Source: Pseudomonas sp. QS1027
GTDB lineage: Bacteria > Pseudomonadota > Gammaproteobacteria > Pseudomonadales > Pseudomonadaceae
Length of the DNA: 64,000 nucleotides
Reading direction: 5' to 3'
Assembly: GCF_002814235.1 (NCBI RefSeq)
Contig: NZ_PHSU01000006.1
Span: 22,140-86,139, forward strand
Position numbers and translations under genes: made by a program. Positions 62,262 through 64,000 of the stretch are shown piece by piece; position 1 is the stretch's first letter, and each line of letters begins with the position of its first letter. A model generated the notes under the pieces. The model searched no databases. It was not told the DNA's origin and saw nothing but the letters and a program-made list of their open reading frames with translations.

Positions 62262-62294
62262 GGATACACTGTATCCGAAATGTGCCGTTGTCAA
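62262..62294 (-). promoter_or_regulatory. Promoter with perfect palindromic operator for the hydrolase operon
   Basis: On the minus strand, TTGACA occurs at 62289-62294. GGATACA-C-TGTATCC, a perfect 15-bp palindrome at 62262-62276, overlaps the expected -10 position, 27 nt upstream of the first gene's start. This is a typical TetR-family operator layout; the operon's own TetR (56785-57441) is the obvious candidate. Confidence 0.7.
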
Positions 62295-62428
62295 CACTCG
62301 TCGAACTCGGTGCGTTTCAGGCAGGGAGGAAGCTGCATCGATTTTCGGGTGCGGGCGCCACAGGATCGGAGGTGTTTTTTTCAGAAATGCTCCGGGTTAA
62401 TCCCCGGATATGGCAATCCTGCGTAATT

Positions 62429-62510
62429 GCATGGACTTGACCACCCATTTGCATTCGACTTGACCAGTCGTTTGCATCGGATTTGACCAGCAAACTGGGT
62501 GGCCTTGACC
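62429..62510 (+). repeat. Four TTGACC-centred repeats with 22-23-bp spacing
   Basis: TTGACC occurs at 62437, 62460, 62483 and 62505, and three copies share GCAT about 8 nt before it. The spacing is 23, 23 and 22 bp. The array lies outside the IS1182-type left end. Multi-copy terminal repeats of this sort occur at ends of IS21-family elements, so this may be a remnant of another IS. The rest of the 364-bp gap 62236-62599 shows only the promoter and these elements. Confidence 0.6.
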
Positions 62511-62520
62511 GGCAAAAAAC

Positions 62521-64000
62521 GGCCGATTCTGTTGAAAAAGTAGCTCCCTGTCTGGCCTGCGGCAAAATTTCTGCATTGGCCAGCAGGGAAGCACGCAGCA
62601 TGATGGGACAGTTATCGAGTGGGCAGGAGCGGCTGTTTTACTCGTTCAACCTTGAAGATCACATTCCAGCCAATCACCTTCTGCGCAGCATTGATCGGTG
62701 TCTTGATCTGAGCGACCTGCGCCATTACCTCGCCGATTTCTATAGCCCGATTGGGCGTCCCTCGATTGATCCTGAACTGATGATCCGCATGCTGATCGTC
62801 GGCTACTGCTATGGCATCCGCTCCGAACGGCGGTTGTGCGAAGAGGCCCATTTGAACCTGGCGTATCGCTGGTTCTGCCGGTTGAGCCTTGAAGATGAAG
62901 TCCCCAACCACTCGACCTTTTCCAAAAATCGACATGGCCGCTTTCGGGACAGTGATCTGTTTCGCTGGTTGTTCAATGAAGTGCTGCGTCGCTGCATGGA
63001 CGCAGGCCTGGTTAAAGGCGAAGGCTTTGCCGTGGACGCCAGCATCATCAAAGCGGATGCGAGTCGGCAGCGCGGCGTACCGGGTGATGAACCGGTCAAC
63101 TGGAGCGATCCGGCCCTGAGCACCCGCGCCGTGCGTGAGTACCTTGAAGCCCTCGATGAAGAGGCTCTGGCCGAAACGCTACCGAAGCGCCAGTCGCTGA
63201 CGGATCCTCAGGCCCGCTGGACCGCTGCTCCAGGCGGCCCAGCGTTCTACGCTTATTCCACGAACTATCTGATCGATACCGAGCACGGCGTGATCATGGA
63301 TGTGGAGCCCACACCGGCTCATCGAACCGCAGAAGTCGAGAGCACCAAGACGATGATCGATCGGGTCGAAGCGCAGTTCGAGATCAAGCCAGAGCGCCTC
63401 ATTGGCGACACCGCTTACGGCACAGCGCCGATGCTGGCCTGGATGGTGGAGGAAAAAGACATCGAACCGCATGTGCCGGTGTGGGACAAAACCGAGCGCA
63501 AGAACGACAGCTTTTCGAGTAACGATTTCCACTGGAATGAAGAGGCCGAGGAATACCGCTGCCCAGCCGGCAACGTATTACGCAGCGAATGGCGAGCCTT
63601 CAAGAACGAGCGTTCGCACGTCACAAAAGCTAACACCATCATCTTCCGATCCAGACAGACCGACTGCGCGACATGTCCGATGAAAGCCAAGTGCTGCCCG
63701 AACACTTCGATTCGCAAGATCGTCCGCAGCGTCCATGAAGCCGCGCGTGATGTGGCTCGACGCATCGCGGCGACGCCGGAGTACGTGCGCTCTCGCCACG
63801 AACGTAAGAAGGTCGAAATGTTGTTTGCCCACCTCAAGCGCATACTGAAACTGGATCGCCTGAGACTGCGTGGCATGAGTGGCGCGTCCGATGAGTTCAC
63901 GCTGGCAGCCGCGGTACAGAACCTGCGACGGCTGGCCAAACTTGCATCTCAAGGGCCACCTTCTACGGGATAGGTGCGCCTGCACTCAGTTTCGGATACG
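62521..64000 (+). mobile_element. IS1182-family insertion sequence, left end present, right end outside window
   Basis: The left end is placed near GGCCGATTCTGTTGAAAAAG (62521-62540), resembling IS1182-type terminal repeats. The transposase occupies 62600-63973 and the window ends 27 nt past its stop, before any matching right repeat. The exact left boundary is inferred. Confidence 0.7.
62600..63973 (+). CDS. IS1182-family transposase
   Basis: A 457-residue DDE transposase. N-terminal DUF772-type segment (LADFYSPIGRPSIDPELMIRMLIVGYCYGIRSERRLCEE), then the catalytic residues Asp146 (FAVDASIIKAD), Asp270 (LIGDTAYG) and Glu406 (KKVEMLFAHLKR), with a zinc-like Cys cluster (CATCPMKAKCC). The ATG at 62600 has GGGAAG upstream; the frame extends to 62483 through the inverted repeat. 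The gene appears intact, so the element may be active. Confidence 0.95.
   Translation: MMGQLSSGQERLFYSFNLEDHIPANHLLRSIDRCLDLSDLRHYLADFYSPIGRPSIDPELMIRMLIVGYCYGIRSERRLCEEAHLNLAYRWFCRLSLEDEVPNHSTFSKNRHGRFRDSDLFRWLFNEVLRRCMDAGLVKGEGFAVDASIIKADASRQRGVPGDEPVNWSDPALSTRAVREYLEALDEEALAETLPKRQSLTDPQARWTAAPGGPAFYAYSTNYLIDTEHGVIMDVEPTPAHRTAEVESTKTMIDRVEAQFEIKPERLIGDTAYGTAPMLAWMVEEKDIEPHVPVWDKTERKNDSFSSNDFHWNEEAEEYRCPAGNVLRSEWRAFKNERSHVTKANTIIFRSRQTDCATCPMKAKCCPNTSIRKIVRSVHEAARDVARRIAATPEYVRSRHERKKVEMLFAHLKRILKLDRLRLRGMSGASDEFTLAAAVQNLRRLAKLASQGPPSTG

Overview
The window reads as chromosomal, accessory-rich DNA of a Pseudomonas (fluorescens/putida-like) bacterium. Support: high-GC codon use, Pseudomonas-type AraC regulators with an N-terminal ligand-binding domain, TorF-type and SphA-type outer-membrane proteins, coniferyl-type aldehyde dehydrogenases, a degenerate copy of a Pseudomonas-type intergenic repeat (14334-14668), and an IS1182 transposase at the right edge. 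There are no rRNA, tRNA or CRISPR features, and no CoA ligase, acyl-CoA dehydrogenase or thiolase. Most genes belong to catabolic modules with their own regulators and transporters.

Region 1 (1-10014) is amino-acid, omega-amino-acid and polyamine metabolism: the end of a GabT-like aminotransferase, an Lrp-type regulator, a D-2-hydroxyacid dehydrogenase, a DadA-like D-amino-acid dehydrogenase, a tautomerase, a GabD-like semialdehyde dehydrogenase, an intact omega-aminotransferase and a lone polyamine-type binding protein. Two genes here are intact reading frames for proteins that have lost their family's active-site residues: an aminotransferase homologue without the PLP lysine (3950-5266) and a short glutamate-5-kinase homologue without its catalytic motifs (8328-8870).

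Region 2 (10346-33788) is a large, unfamiliar catabolic island. It holds a class B flavin monooxygenase, three short-chain dehydrogenase (SDR) domains, an Mpo1-like DUF962 protein, three coniferyl/fatty-type aldehyde dehydrogenases, two closely similar TorF-like porins, a D-threonine-aldolase-like PLP enzyme, MFS carriers, two AraC regulators and one TetR regulator. Its core is a compact operon (24583-33788) behind a quasi-palindromic TetR-type operator: DUF2147, porin, FGGY kinase, class II aldolase, GSAM-like aminotransferase, an aldolase homologue lacking the metal-binding histidines, an MFS-SDR fusion, and an aldehyde dehydrogenase. I infer catabolism of a hydrophobic amino-alcohol or aldehyde-yielding compound; the substrate is unknown.

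Region 3 (33896-48160) contains a GH28 polygalacturonase, an OmpR-type two-component system divergent from a tripartite RND efflux operon, a class II aldolase, and a uronate module (uronate dehydrogenase, SMP-30 lactonase, hexuronate-type MFS) with paired promoter/operator sites. Together they suggest use of plant pectin-derived galacturonate.

Region 4 (48206-64000) has a small DUF7673-like gene, an AraC regulator, a chemoreceptor, an AraC/SphA-like channel/MFS/amidase uptake-and-hydrolysis module, and a five-gene operon (two alpha/beta hydrolases, aromatic-type flavoprotein hydroxylase, amidohydrolase, TetR) with a clear promoter and a perfect palindromic operator. It ends in four 22-23-bp-spaced TTGACC repeats abutting an IS1182-family element that runs off the window.
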